Source of the DNA: Actinomycetota bacterium
GTDB taxonomy: Bacteria; Actinomycetota; Actinomycetes; Acidothermales; Acidothermaceae
Length of the DNA stretch: 30,896 nucleotides
Reading direction: 5' to 3'
Assembly: GCA_003134755.1 (NCBI GenBank)
Contig: PLCK01000214.1
Location: 255-31,150 of the forward strand
Below the pieces are notes generated by a model, which saw only the letters and a list, made by a program, of their open reading frames with translations, made no database searches and was not told the DNA's origin. A program made the position numbers and the translations under genes. This document shows, in pieces, positions 1 to 7,236 of the stretch (position 1 is its first letter; every line of letters begins with the position of its first letter).

Positions 1-273
1 ACCGCTTCCCCCGTTCCGACCGCCCCCGAAGCCGGGAAGCTTGTGGGCTGGCCGTGTACGAGGTGCCACACCCTCGTTCCGCTCGACGATCTTTCCTGCC
101 CGACCTGCGGGTCGAGCTTCCTCGCCGAGGCGCGGGGCGAGCCGGATCTGCTCTCGAGGTTCAGCAGAGGCGGCGTCTCCAAGGGCACCCAGGCGATGAT
201 CATCGGCGTGGGTTCGCTGGGCATCATGATCCTCGTGATGGCCTTGCTCTACGTCGCCAGCCTTTTCCTCTGA
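1..273 (+). CDS. Zinc-ribbon single-pass membrane protein, 5' end missing
   Basis: The frame is open from the first base of the window, so the gene probably begins upstream. A GTG at 43 is the only start candidate inside, and the residues before it form a Pro/Ala-rich stretch that looks like a linker. Two CxxC knuckles (CTRC and CPTC, 13 residues between them) form a zinc ribbon. After a short polar stretch a hydrophobic segment (IIGVGSLGIMILVMALLYVA) ends the protein at the C-terminus, so it is probably a tail-anchored or single-pass membrane protein. No catalytic motif is visible and the function is unknown. The next gene is on the same strand 51 bases on, with its own promoter-like hexamer. 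Confidence 0.6.
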   Translation, partial: TASPVPTAPEAGKLVGWPCTRCHTLVPLDDLSCPTCGSSFLAEARGEPDLLSRFSRGGVSKGTQAMIIGVGSLGIMILVMALLYVASLFL

Positions 274-311
274 CGTCGGCCGGCCGCGCCCAGGTCGATG
301 CTCGTGACCAC

Positions 312-317
312 TACCGT
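312..317 (+). promoter_or_regulatory. Candidate -10 box (TACCGT) for the SRPBCC gene, leaderless
   Basis: TACCGT lies 7 bases before the ATG at 325. That spacing puts the transcript start on or next to the start codon, as in other genes of this window. No convincing -35 is visible. Confidence 0.45.
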
Positions 318-324
318 GTGCGCG

Positions 325-753
325 ATGAGTGACCTGACGCGCTCGAGCATCGTCATCGAGGCGGCACCCGCGGCCGTTATGAGCGTCATCGCCGACTTCC
401 CCGCGTATCCCGAGTGGGTGACGTTCTTGAAGCACGTCGAGGTTCTCGAGCAGGGACCGGGCGGTCGCGCCGCCGTCGTGCGGTTCGTTCTCGATGCCGG
501 CGTGATCGCCGACGACTACAGCCTCGCCTACGTTTGGTCGGACGACGCGGTGAAGTGGCACCTGCTTAGCGGTACGACGATCAAGGCGATGGACGGCACC
601 TACGAGTTGAAGCCCACAGCGACGGGAACGGACGTCGGATACGGGCTCTCGGTCGAGGTCGGCGTCCCGCTATTGGCTGTGTTCAAGCGGAAGGCCGAGC
701 AGATTTTGATCGATACCGCATTGAAGGCGTTGAAGGCGCGCGTGGAAGCATGA
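325..753 (+). CDS. SRPBCC-family (polyketide cyclase/START-like) protein
   Basis: A 142-residue protein starting SDLTRSSIVIEAAPAAVMSVIADFPAYPEWV, split here as SDLTRSSIVIEAAPAAVM then a YPEW motif. This is the typical first strand and helix of the SRPBCC/polyketide cyclase-dehydrase fold, a hydrophobic ligand-binding cavity. An upstream in-frame ATG exists at 298, but the ATG at 325 is preferred because family members start just before this strand and a TACCGT hexamer sits 7 bases upstream. Similar genes lie near the glk/plsC/aroG region of other actinobacteria (Rv2185c is of this type). The glucokinase gene starts 4 bases after the stop, so the two are probably co-transcribed. The ligand is unknown. 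Confidence 0.8.
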   Translation: MSDLTRSSIVIEAAPAAVMSVIADFPAYPEWVTFLKHVEVLEQGPGGRAAVVRFVLDAGVIADDYSLAYVWSDDAVKWHLLSGTTIKAMDGTYELKPTATGTDVGYGLSVEVGVPLLAVFKRKAEQILIDTALKALKARVEA

Positions 754-757
754 GCGC

Positions 758-1702
758 ATGGGGTTGACCATCGGTGTCGACGTCGGGGGCACAAAGGTGC
801 TGGCCGGCGTCGTCGACGAATCCGGCCAGATCCTCGAAACGGACCGGCAGACCACCCCCCGGACCCACCCCGAAGCTATTGCCGAGGTCATTGCCGGACT
901 CGTCGCCAGCTTGCGTCAACGTCACAAGGTCGAGGCGGTCGGGATCGGTGCCGCCGGCTGGATCGACCTCGACCGCGCGAACGTACTGTTCGCGCCGAAC
1001 CTCATCTGGCGCAACGAGCCGATTAGCAAACGGGTGCAGAAGCTCATCGACCTGCCGATCGTCGTCGAGAACGACGCGAACTGCCACGTGTGGGCGGAGT
1101 CCCGGTTCGGTGCGGCCCGTGGGTACCGTTCGGTCGCCGCGGTGATCCTCGGCACCGGTATCGGTGGCGGGATGGTCCTCGACGGCACCGTGTACCGGGG
1201 CGGGTTCGGCATCGCGGCCGAGTTCGGCCACTACCGCGCGGTGCCCGACGGCCGGCTCTGCGGTTGCGGCAACCGCGGCTGCTGGGAGCAATACGCGAGC
1301 GGGAATGCACTGGTCCGCGAGGCTCGGGAGATGGCCCGGCTGGCACCGATCAGCGTCCCCTACCTCTTGAAGGCGGTCGCGGGAGAGGTCGACGCCATCA
1401 CCGGGCCGCTCGTGACCGAGGCGGCGAACGCCGGCGACGAGGGTGCCCGGCAATGCTTCGACACCGTCGGCCGGTGGGTAGGGCAGGGTCTCGCCGACCT
1501 GGCCACGATCCTCGATCCGTCGTGCTTCGTCGTCGGCGGCGGGCCTTCCGACGCCGGCCCGCTTCTGATGGATCCCGCGCGCGAGGCGTTCGCGGCGGCG
1601 CTCAGCGGCGGCGCGTACCGGCCCCACGCGCCGATTCTCCAGGCCCAGCTCGGTAGCTCAGCGGGTCTCGTGGGTGCAGCCGGCCTCGCCCGCATCCGGT
1701 AG
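758..1702 (+). CDS. glk: ROK-family glucokinase
   Basis: A 314-residue sugar kinase that probably phosphorylates glucose with ATP at the head of glycolysis. The N-terminal phosphate-binding motif GVDVGGTK is at residues 6-13. The catalytic aspartate is in VENDAN (D106). The ROK zinc motif is complete: H158 followed by CGCGNRGCWE at about 168-177. Length matches actinobacterial GlkA. The ATG at 758 follows the previous stop by 4 bases, suggesting translational coupling. A phosphofructokinase gene lies about 4.5 kb downstream, so two early glycolytic kinases share the neighbourhood. Substrate choice (glucose versus another hexose, ATP versus polyphosphate) cannot be fixed from the motif alone. 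Confidence 0.9.
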   Translation: MGLTIGVDVGGTKVLAGVVDESGQILETDRQTTPRTHPEAIAEVIAGLVASLRQRHKVEAVGIGAAGWIDLDRANVLFAPNLIWRNEPISKRVQKLIDLPIVVENDANCHVWAESRFGAARGYRSVAAVILGTGIGGGMVLDGTVYRGGFGIAAEFGHYRAVPDGRLCGCGNRGCWEQYASGNALVREAREMARLAPISVPYLLKAVAGEVDAITGPLVTEAANAGDEGARQCFDTVGRWVGQGLADLATILDPSCFVVGGGPSDAGPLLMDPAREAFAAALSGGAYRPHAPILQAQLGSSAGLVGAAGLARIR

Positions 1703-1763
1703 GGCTCCGCTTCGCGATCGTGTGATCGTTGCGCGTTGAGGTAACAACCCGTGCGTTGCTGGC

Positions 1764-1769
1764 TACCCT
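1764..1769 (+). promoter_or_regulatory. Candidate -10 box (TACCCT) for the TadE-like gene, leaderless
   Basis: TACCCT lies 6 bases before the ATG at 1776, the same arrangement as seen before metF (16942-16947). A TTGAGG at 1736 is too far upstream (22 bases) to be a good -35. Confidence 0.45.
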
Positions 1770-1775
1770 TGGGTC

Positions 1776-2372
1776 ATGCCGCGAACTTCGCGAACCCTCG
1801 CGCGCGCTCTGCGCAGGTCGTCTCGCGGCCGGGGCCAGCCCAAAGACGCCGGTGCGGCCGCCGTCGAGTTCGCCCTGGTCCTACCGATCCTGATCCTGAT
1901 CCTGTTCGGGATCATCGACTACGGCTTGTACTTTGCGAACTCACTCGATGCGCGGGCGGGAACGCAGGAGGCGACGAGGGAGGCTGTCGTCGCCAACTTC
2001 GGCTCATGCACTCCACCGAAGAAATTCGACATCACGCCGAGTGACGACATCGCCCACGTGATGTGCAGCGTGAAGGATCGGACCAACGCTCTCACCGGAA
2101 CCACCTATGTGAAGGTGATTCTTCCCGTCGATGCTGCCCACCCCGACGGGGGTTGGATTGTCGGGCAGCCGTTGGTGGTTTGCCAGACGCTCGTCGTTCG
2201 TGGACTCACCGGGTTCGTTCCGCTGCCAGGCAATGGGTTTTCGCCAGGAGAGGGAGTAGCACGAGCCGAGGTTGTGATGCAGATAGAACAGCCGAGCACC
2301 GATCCGAACGAGAAGGGTGGCGCGGAGGATCTGCCGGGCAGCAGCCTCGATTGGTCGTGGTGCCAGCCGTGA
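1776..2372 (+). CDS. TadE-like pilus-assembly/pseudopilin-type protein
   Basis: A 198-residue protein with a basic N-terminus, then GAAAVEFALVLPILILIL with a conserved Glu (E31) at the head of a hydrophobic helix (about 32-50). This is the TadE signature, resembling a type IV pilin N-terminus. The rest is an extracytoplasmic domain with cysteines. TadE proteins are minor pseudopilins of Flp/Tad pili or act in related secretion. Here the pair stands alone: no TadA ATPase, TadB/C platform, TadV peptidase or Flp pilin gene is in the window. The stop overlaps the proposed start of the TadG-like gene (GTGA at 2369-2372), so the two are coupled. Confidence 0.8.
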   Translation: MPRTSRTLARALRRSSRGRGQPKDAGAAAVEFALVLPILILILFGIIDYGLYFANSLDARAGTQEATREAVVANFGSCTPPKKFDITPSDDIAHVMCSVKDRTNALTGTTYVKVILPVDAAHPDGGWIVGQPLVVCQTLVVRGLTGFVPLPGNGFSPGEGVARAEVVMQIEQPSTDPNEKGGAEDLPGSSLDWSWCQP

Positions 2373-3547
2373 TCGGCGCTGGTCGGCTCGACGCGACGCG
2401 CACCGGGCGAGATGACGGCGCGATCGCAATCATGGTCGCGTTGCTTTCCGTCGTGTTGTTCGGGTTCGCTGCCCTCGTCGTCGACATCGGCAACGCGTAT
2501 GACGTGCGAGCCGAATCACAGACTGCCGCAGACTCTGCCGCACGCGCGGGGGTTACCTTCCTTGCCGCACACGCCGGACAGGTGACGACGACAGAGTTGG
2601 CAGACACCGTCAAGGACTACGTGGCGAAGAACGGAGGGCCCACGAGCTGGACGGGTTGCCAGGACTCCGGCGGATTGCCGAACAATGCGGACCTCACCGA
2701 TCCAACGGACGACTGCATAACGTTCCAGGCAACCGGAGGGACCTATCAGGTAAGGGTGCATCTGCCGGTTAGGCAGGTCGCCGCAACGCTCGGAGGCATC
2801 TTCGGGGTGAGTTCGATCAGGGTGGCTCCGCTCGCCGTGGCACAGTCGGGAGATACGCCGTCACCGCCCTGCGGGCCGTGCAACCCGGCACTCGACCAGA
2901 ACGGCGACCCGGTCTCACCTGCTGACCTTCCTGACGAGGTTCAGAAATGGCTGCCGGATCCGAATACGACGCCAGCCGGAACTGTCGTGGACGGGTGCCC
3001 AGCAACTCCCGGCCTATTCGACGCCTTGGTTATCAAGGCACCTTTGCAGTGCACCGACACGGCCGCGGGAGGGGTGTATGTGTTCAATGACACCGATCTC
3101 ACGATCGACAGCGGCGCGCTCCTCAAGATGAAGGGCGTAACGCTGGTGTTCTACGGCAAAGGCTCGCTGTTCACTAACGGCACCCTGATCTTGACCGACA
3201 CGCCAGCCGGGACGCCCCCAGTCGCAATAGATCCGCTCCCCCCCGAGTATCCGGGCGTAGCGCTGATCTTCGCGCAGTACCCAAATCCGCCGACGACGAA
3301 GGCGCCGCTGCGGAAATTCGAACTGGGAGCTGGCTTTCAGATAAGCGGGAGCGTGTACGCCCTGGACGGTACGACGTGGAGTACTGACGCTGGCGACTGC
3401 CCGCCTCCAGTTCCTCCGGCGCTCCCGGCCTGTCAGGTAGACCCCGGCGACCTAGCCGTGACGAACACCAACTTTGCTAATCACATCGTGCCGACAGTAG
3501 CGCCGCAACAGGTCCTGCCTCCTCAGCCACCACACCTTGTGAAGTAA
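2369..3547 (+). CDS. TadG-like (Flp pilus-assembly TadE/G-like) secreted/membrane protein
   Basis: A protein of about 392 residues. The GTG at 2369 overlaps the upstream TGA as GTGA and is preferred; GTGs at 2357 and 2360 are alternatives. An Arg-rich start leads into DDGAIAIMVALLSVVLFGFA, then VVDIGNAYDVRAESQTAADS, the characteristic TadE/G-like N-terminal segment with its transmembrane helix. From about residue 165 there is a large exported domain rich in Pro, Thr and Gly and predicted beta strands (for example GVTLVFYGKGSL and ISGSVYALDG), with several Cys. It lacks an obvious von Willebrand A motif. The C-terminus is Pro-rich. Its role is probably cell-surface assembly with the TadE-like partner. 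The partner machinery must be elsewhere, if present. Confidence 0.75.
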   Translation: MIGAGRLDATRTGRDDGAIAIMVALLSVVLFGFAALVVDIGNAYDVRAESQTAADSAARAGVTFLAAHAGQVTTTELADTVKDYVAKNGGPTSWTGCQDSGGLPNNADLTDPTDDCITFQATGGTYQVRVHLPVRQVAATLGGIFGVSSIRVAPLAVAQSGDTPSPPCGPCNPALDQNGDPVSPADLPDEVQKWLPDPNTTPAGTVVDGCPATPGLFDALVIKAPLQCTDTAAGGVYVFNDTDLTIDSGALLKMKGVTLVFYGKGSLFTNGTLILTDTPAGTPPVAIDPLPPEYPGVALIFAQYPNPPTTKAPLRKFELGAGFQISGSVYALDGTTWSTDAGDCPPPVPPALPACQVDPGDLAVTNTNFANHIVPTVAPQQVLPPQPPHLVK

Positions 3548-3555
3548 GGGATTGC

Positions 3556-4239
3556 GTGCCGACTGAGCTCCGACTCCTCACCTACAACGTGCGGTCGTTG
3601 CGCGATGACGCTCAGGCCGTGTCGACGGTGATCAGGGCATCCGAGCCGGACGTCGTGTGCGTGCAGGAAGCTCCGCGTTTTCTGCGCTGGCGCTCGAAAT
3701 GTGCTGCGCTGGCAAGGGAATCCGGTCTCGTTGTGGCGACGGGCGGGAGAACCGCGGCGGCGATGTTGCTGCTGGTGTCGCTGCGGGTGCGCGTCGTCGA
3801 GGCAGACGACGTCCTGCTCAGTCGCAAGCGCGGCCTGCATCAACGCGGACTCGCTCTTGCGACACTCGTCGTAGGAGATTCGCAGTTCGCGGTCGGCAGC
3901 ATTCACCTCGACCTCGACGCGGCTGAGCGACGGCGACATGTCGACGAGATCGTGTTGCGGACGGCGTCGTCCAAGGCGCCCGTCGTCCTGGCCGGCGACA
4001 TCAACGAGACGCCCGACGGTGCAGCGTGGCAGGCCCTGGCACAGCACTACTTGGACGCGTACGCGAAGGTACCGACCTGGGGCGAGTACACCTACAGTGC
4101 CGTCAACCCCGTCCGCCGCATCGACGGGATCTTCGTCGATCCCTCGATAATGGTGCTGAGTTGCGGCGTGCCTGACGTTCCAGGGATCGAGCGCGCCAGC
4201 GACCACCGGCCGGTGCTCGCCGTCCTCCAGTTGCCCTGA
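3556..4239 (+). CDS. Endonuclease/exonuclease/phosphatase (EEP) family hydrolase
   Basis: A 227-residue metal-dependent phosphodiesterase fold. Visible catalytic motifs in order: LLTYNVRSL (N11), VCVQEAP (E38), SIHLDL (H117), AGDINETPDG (D148, N150) and the terminal ASDHRPV (D216, H217). All key residues of the EEP (exonuclease III/DNase I-like) active site are present. The GTG at 3556 follows the TadG-like stop by 8 bases. There is no signal peptide, so it is probably cytoplasmic. The substrate could be a nucleic acid, a phosphoinositide-like lipid or another phosphodiester; sequence alone does not say. It converges on the next gene with a 9-base gap. Confidence 0.85.
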   Translation: MPTELRLLTYNVRSLRDDAQAVSTVIRASEPDVVCVQEAPRFLRWRSKCAALARESGLVVATGGRTAAAMLLLVSLRVRVVEADDVLLSRKRGLHQRGLALATLVVGDSQFAVGSIHLDLDAAERRRHVDEIVLRTASSKAPVVLAGDINETPDGAAWQALAQHYLDAYAKVPTWGEYTYSAVNPVRRIDGIFVDPSIMVLSCGVPDVPGIERASDHRPVLAVLQLP

Positions 4240-4248
4240 GTTAACCCG

Positions 4249-5121
4249 CTAGACGACAGCGCCGTCGTCGGGGTCGGAATCGCTCGGGCGGTCCTCGCGC
4301 ATCATCGCCACCAGGCCCACGAACCCACCGACAATGGCCAGGACGCCGAGGGCGACCGCGTCCGGGATCACATCGGTGAGCGAGCGGCCGACGATCAGAG
4401 CGGCGCCGACAATGATCGCGGACAGCGCCCATCGGGTGCCGCGCCGCAGTCGTGGCAGGGGCGGCGGTGGAGCAGGGACGAAGTGCTCGTCCAGCACCGA
4501 CAACGGGTCGTATTCCTCGCTGGGCAGGTCGGCGTAACTGAAGATCTCAGCCGTGCGTTCCTCGACAAAGCGTTCGGCCGGCCGCACGATGCGGCGGGGC
4601 ACCGGCGCCCCGTCGTCCGCCCGATCTATCTCGGGGCTGGTCCCGGCGAAACCTTCGAGCGGCAGGGTCTGCTGAGTGTCGGGGTCGAGGCTCGCGGTGT
4701 TGTCGACGTCGGCAGGCAGATCTTCGGCGTCTGGCCACGGGTTCGTTCCCTCGTAGGACGGCTGGTCGAACCCCGCGACCAGTTGGGCCCAGGCTCGTTC
4801 GGTCGCATCCGCCTCGTCGACGGGTCCGGCTGGGACGTCGGCGGGCTGCGGTTCGGGAGCCGAGGCGCCAGCGGCTTCGCTCTGGGCGTTCAGGAGCGTG
4901 GTGGCGCGGTCATGGTGTTCGCGGTCGACCCAGAGCCGGTCGCGCGGCCGTTCCGGCAGGTGAACCTCGAGGTAGCCACCGAGTTGTCCGGTGCTGGGGA
5001 CGATGTAGGCGGCGATGCCCTCCGCGCGCAACGCGTCGAGCATCGCGTCCGCTAGTCGCGGATCGAGATCGGCGAGCCGCACGTAGTGGCGTGCGACGAA
5101 CCCGTTGTCGCGACCTGGCAT
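4249..5121 (-). CDS. Membrane protein with DUF2007-like N-terminus and two C-terminal TM segments
   Basis: A 290-residue protein I cannot assign to a characterised family. Residues 11-80 alternate acidic helix and strand (ARHYVRLADLDPRLADAM, then GIAAYIVPSTGQLGGYLEV) and resemble DUF2007 putative signal-transducing domains. Residues 80-225 are an acidic, Pro/Ala-rich, probably disordered linker. Two hydrophobic helices follow (about 231-246 and 255-274), with a short acidic tail. The most likely topology is a cytoplasmic N-terminal domain tethered to the membrane. The gene is divergent from the acyltransferase gene, which suggests but does not prove a shared envelope role. Confidence 0.65.
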   Translation of the reverse strand: MPGRDNGFVARHYVRLADLDPRLADAMLDALRAEGIAAYIVPSTGQLGGYLEVHLPERPRDRLWVDREHHDRATTLLNAQSEAAGASAPEPQPADVPAGPVDEADATERAWAQLVAGFDQPSYEGTNPWPDAEDLPADVDNTASLDPDTQQTLPLEGFAGTSPEIDRADDGAPVPRRIVRPAERFVEERTAEIFSYADLPSEEYDPLSVLDEHFVPAPPPPLPRLRRGTRWALSAIIVGAALIVGRSLTDVIPDAVALGVLAIVGGFVGLVAMMREDRPSDSDPDDGAVV

Positions 5122-5256
5122 AACTCAATCCTGCACGATGAGTGGCGGCGCTGCGCAGACCCGCCGGGTGAAATCCACGCTTCCGTTATAGAGCGAGACC
5201 GCCCCCGAAGCTACAAGACAGGGTTGCGGCAGCGGTATGGTGCCGCCAAGCGCGTC
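5122..5256. other. Divergent intergenic region between the DUF2007-like and PlsC-type genes
   Basis: About 135 bases separate the two divergent starts. On the plus strand TTATAG at 5187-5192 is a possible -10 for the acyltransferase gene. No hairpin with a T-run, riboswitch motif or operator palindrome was recognised. Some of this stretch may be coding if the acyltransferase starts further upstream, because its frame is open back to 5086. Confidence 0.3.
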
Positions 5257-6048
5257 ATGCGCGGCCGGCTGAGCCGCGCGTCGAAGGGACCTCGGTTGCT
5301 CTACTGGTTTCTCAAGTGGACCTTGGGGGCGAGCCTGCGGCTGGTCTTTCGGCCGAAGGTGGTCGGCCTCGAGAACGTCCCGGCCCGCGGCGGGGCCATC
5401 CTTGCGAGCAATCACCTGTCGTTCTCCGACTCGTTCTTCGCGCCGCTCGTGATCCCGGGCCGCAAAGTCACGTTCATGGCGAAGGCCGAGTACTTCAACC
5501 GGCGGGGCATCAAGGGCGCGCTCAGCCGCTGGTTCTTCAAGGGGATCGGCCAGCTCTCGGTCGACCGTTCCGGGGGCAAGGCAAGCGCGTCTGGCCTGCG
5601 TACCGGACTTGAGGTGCTCGAGGCCGGCGAGCTGCTCGGCATCTATCCCGAGGGCACCAGGTCGCCCGACGGCAAGCTCTACCGCGGCCGAACCGGGGTC
5701 GCGCGGATCGTTCTGGAGGCAGGCGTTCCGGTCATTCCGTGCGCGATGGTCAACACCGACCGGCTGCAGCCTCCTGGGCAGTTGGTGCCGAAGGTGGTGC
5801 GCCCGGAGATTCGCTTCGGCAAGGCGCTCGATTTCTCCCGATATGCCGGGATGGAGTCCGACCGGCTCGTCCTTCGCGCGATCACCGACGAGATCATGTA
5901 CGAGTTGATGCGGCTGTCCGGCCAGCAGTACGTCGACATCTACGCGACCAAGGCGAAGGAACAGCTGCGGCATCGCGGCAAGCGGCCAAGCCATGAAACC
6001 GAAGACGGGGACGGCGACGCCGCGGCGCCGTCCGCACAGTCCGCCTGA
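5257..6048 (+). CDS. plsC: 1-acyl-sn-glycerol-3-phosphate acyltransferase (PlsC-type)
   Basis: A lysophospholipid acyltransferase that transfers an acyl chain to lysophosphatidic acid or a related acceptor at the inner face of the membrane. Motif I, NHLSFSD (H53 and D58 from the chosen start), is the catalytic HX4D box. Motif III, YPEGTRSPDG (E132-R135), binds the glycerol phosphate. The ATG at 5257 gives 264 residues, usual for the family. The frame is open to 5086, but using that start would run across the divergent gene. TTG at 5224 is another possibility. The C-terminus is a charged, Ala-rich tail. Rv2182c occupies a comparable position in M. tuberculosis. The start is uncertain; the function is well supported. 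Confidence 0.85.
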   Translation: MRGRLSRASKGPRLLYWFLKWTLGASLRLVFRPKVVGLENVPARGGAILASNHLSFSDSFFAPLVIPGRKVTFMAKAEYFNRRGIKGALSRWFFKGIGQLSVDRSGGKASASGLRTGLEVLEAGELLGIYPEGTRSPDGKLYRGRTGVARIVLEAGVPVIPCAMVNTDRLQPPGQLVPKVVRPEIRFGKALDFSRYAGMESDRLVLRAITDEIMYELMRLSGQQYVDIYATKAKEQLRHRGKRPSHETEDGDGDAAAPSAQSA

Positions 6049-6079
6049 CGAGGGCAGCGCCCGCCTGACAGGGCAGCGA
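6041..6079. repeat. Imperfect 20-bp tandem duplication across the plsC stop
   Basis: CCGCCTGACGAGGGCAGCGC is followed directly by CCGCCTGACAGGGCAGCGAC, one base shorter. The first copy carries the plsC stop codon. The pair looks like a recent local duplication in the 3' untranslated stretch. Confidence 0.7.
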
Positions 6080-6101
6080 CCGGTTCCTGATCGTCGGGCG
6101 C

Positions 6102-6107
6102 TAGGCT
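6102..6107 (+). promoter_or_regulatory. Candidate -10 box (TAGGCT) for the phosphofructokinase gene
   Basis: TAGGCT lies 72 bases before the ATG at 6180, predicting a 5' UTR of roughly 65 bases. Unlike the leaderless genes nearby, this gene has a clear ribosome-binding site: GGAGG at 6165-6169, 10 bases before the start. Confidence 0.35.
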
Positions 6108-6179
6108 GACCGCCGCTGTTGTCGGTCTGGCCAGGTTCGGTTTGTCCGGGCTCGGTGTTCCCGCGGAGGTTCGAAAGCT

Positions 6180-7205
6180 ATGCGAGTCGGAGTACTCACC
6201 GGCGGTGGCGACTGCCCCGGACTCAATGCAGTGATCAGGGCCGTCGTTCGCAAGGGCATCGGCGAGTACGGGTTCGAATTCGTCGGCTTCCGCGACGGAT
6301 GGCGCGGGCCGATCAACGCCGACACCGTGCCCCTGGGTATCCCGCAGGTACGCGGCATCCTGCCGCGCGGCGGCACGATCCTCGGCTCGTCGCGGACCAA
6401 CCCGGCGAAGATCGAGGGCGGTTTCGACCTGATTGCCGCAAACCTCGAGAAGCTGGGTATTGACGCCCTTATCGCGATGGGCGGCGACGACACGCTGGGC
6501 GTTGCGCGCGAGCTCCACCACCGCGGCCTGCACGTGGTCGGCGTCCCGAAGACCATCGACAACGACCTGTCCGCCACCGACTACACGTTCGGTTTCGACA
6601 CCGCCGTGAACATCGCCATGGAGGCGATCGACCGTCTGCACACGACGGCCGAGAGCCACCACCGGGCGCTCATCGTCGAGGTGATGGGCCGCCACGCGGG
6701 CTGGATCGCGCTGCATGCGGGCATGGCCGGCGGCGCGAACGTGATCCTCATACCCGAGCAGCCGTTCGACATCGAGAAGGTCTGCGAGTACATCGAGGAG
6801 CGCTTTCAGAGTCACTACGCGCCGATCGTTGTGGTGGCCGAAGGCGCGACGCCCAAGGAGGGCACGATGGAGGTCCTCACCGGCGACCTCGACGCCTTCG
6901 GGCATGTGCGGCTCGGCGGCATCGGGCAGCGGCTGGCCGACGAGATCGAGAAGCGCACCGGCAAGGAGGCCCGGACCACCGTCCTCGGCCACATCCAGCG
7001 GGGCGGGACGCCGACAGCGTTCGATCGGGTGCTCGCGACCCGGTTCGGGCTGCAGGCGGTCGACGCCGTCCGCGACGGCGACTGGGGAAAGATGGTCGCT
7101 CTGCGCGGTACCGACATCGTCCGCGTGAGCCTCGACGAGGCGACCGGCGAGTTGAAGACCGTCCCGGCCGCCCGTTACGCAGAGGTCGAAGTCTTCTTCG
7201 GCTAG
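6180..7205 (+). CDS. pfp: 6-phosphofructokinase, probably pyrophosphate-dependent
   Basis: A 341-residue family A phosphofructokinase converting fructose 6-phosphate and fructose 1,6-bisphosphate. It begins MRVGVLTGGGDCPGLNAVIR, and GGAGG precedes the ATG. The phosphoryl-donor loop reads GGDDTLG with Asp at 104, and the following motif is PKTIDND with Lys at 124 and catalytic Asp at 127. ATP-dependent enzymes usually carry Gly at position 104. Asp104 plus Lys124 is the pattern of PPi-dependent enzymes such as the one from Amycolatopsis methanolica, which this sequence strongly resembles. MGRHAGW (sugar-phosphate site) and GHIQRGG are present. PPi use would make the step reversible. The donor assignment is inference from residues; the PFK assignment is firm. 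Confidence 0.9.
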   Translation: MRVGVLTGGGDCPGLNAVIRAVVRKGIGEYGFEFVGFRDGWRGPINADTVPLGIPQVRGILPRGGTILGSSRTNPAKIEGGFDLIAANLEKLGIDALIAMGGDDTLGVARELHHRGLHVVGVPKTIDNDLSATDYTFGFDTAVNIAMEAIDRLHTTAESHHRALIVEVMGRHAGWIALHAGMAGGANVILIPEQPFDIEKVCEYIEERFQSHYAPIVVVAEGATPKEGTMEVLTGDLDAFGHVRLGGIGQRLADEIEKRTGKEARTTVLGHIQRGGTPTAFDRVLATRFGLQAVDAVRDGDWGKMVALRGTDIVRVSLDEATGELKTVPAARYAEVEVFFG

Positions 7206-7223
7206 GCCGGGCGCCAGACGTCG

Positions 7224-7229
7224 GTAGAC
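7224..7229 (+). promoter_or_regulatory. Candidate -10 box (TAGACT) for type II DAHP synthase, leaderless
   Basis: TAGACT lies exactly 7 bases before the GTG at 7237. The same TAGACT-plus-7 arrangement precedes the GTG of the PknL-like kinase (12572-12577, minus strand). Confidence 0.5.
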
Positions 7230-7236
7230 TCCGCAC

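Noticed and set aside
683..1627. A 314-codon minus-strand frame opposite the glucokinase gene
   Set aside because: It is opposite a complete ROK kinase and shows no recognisable motif.
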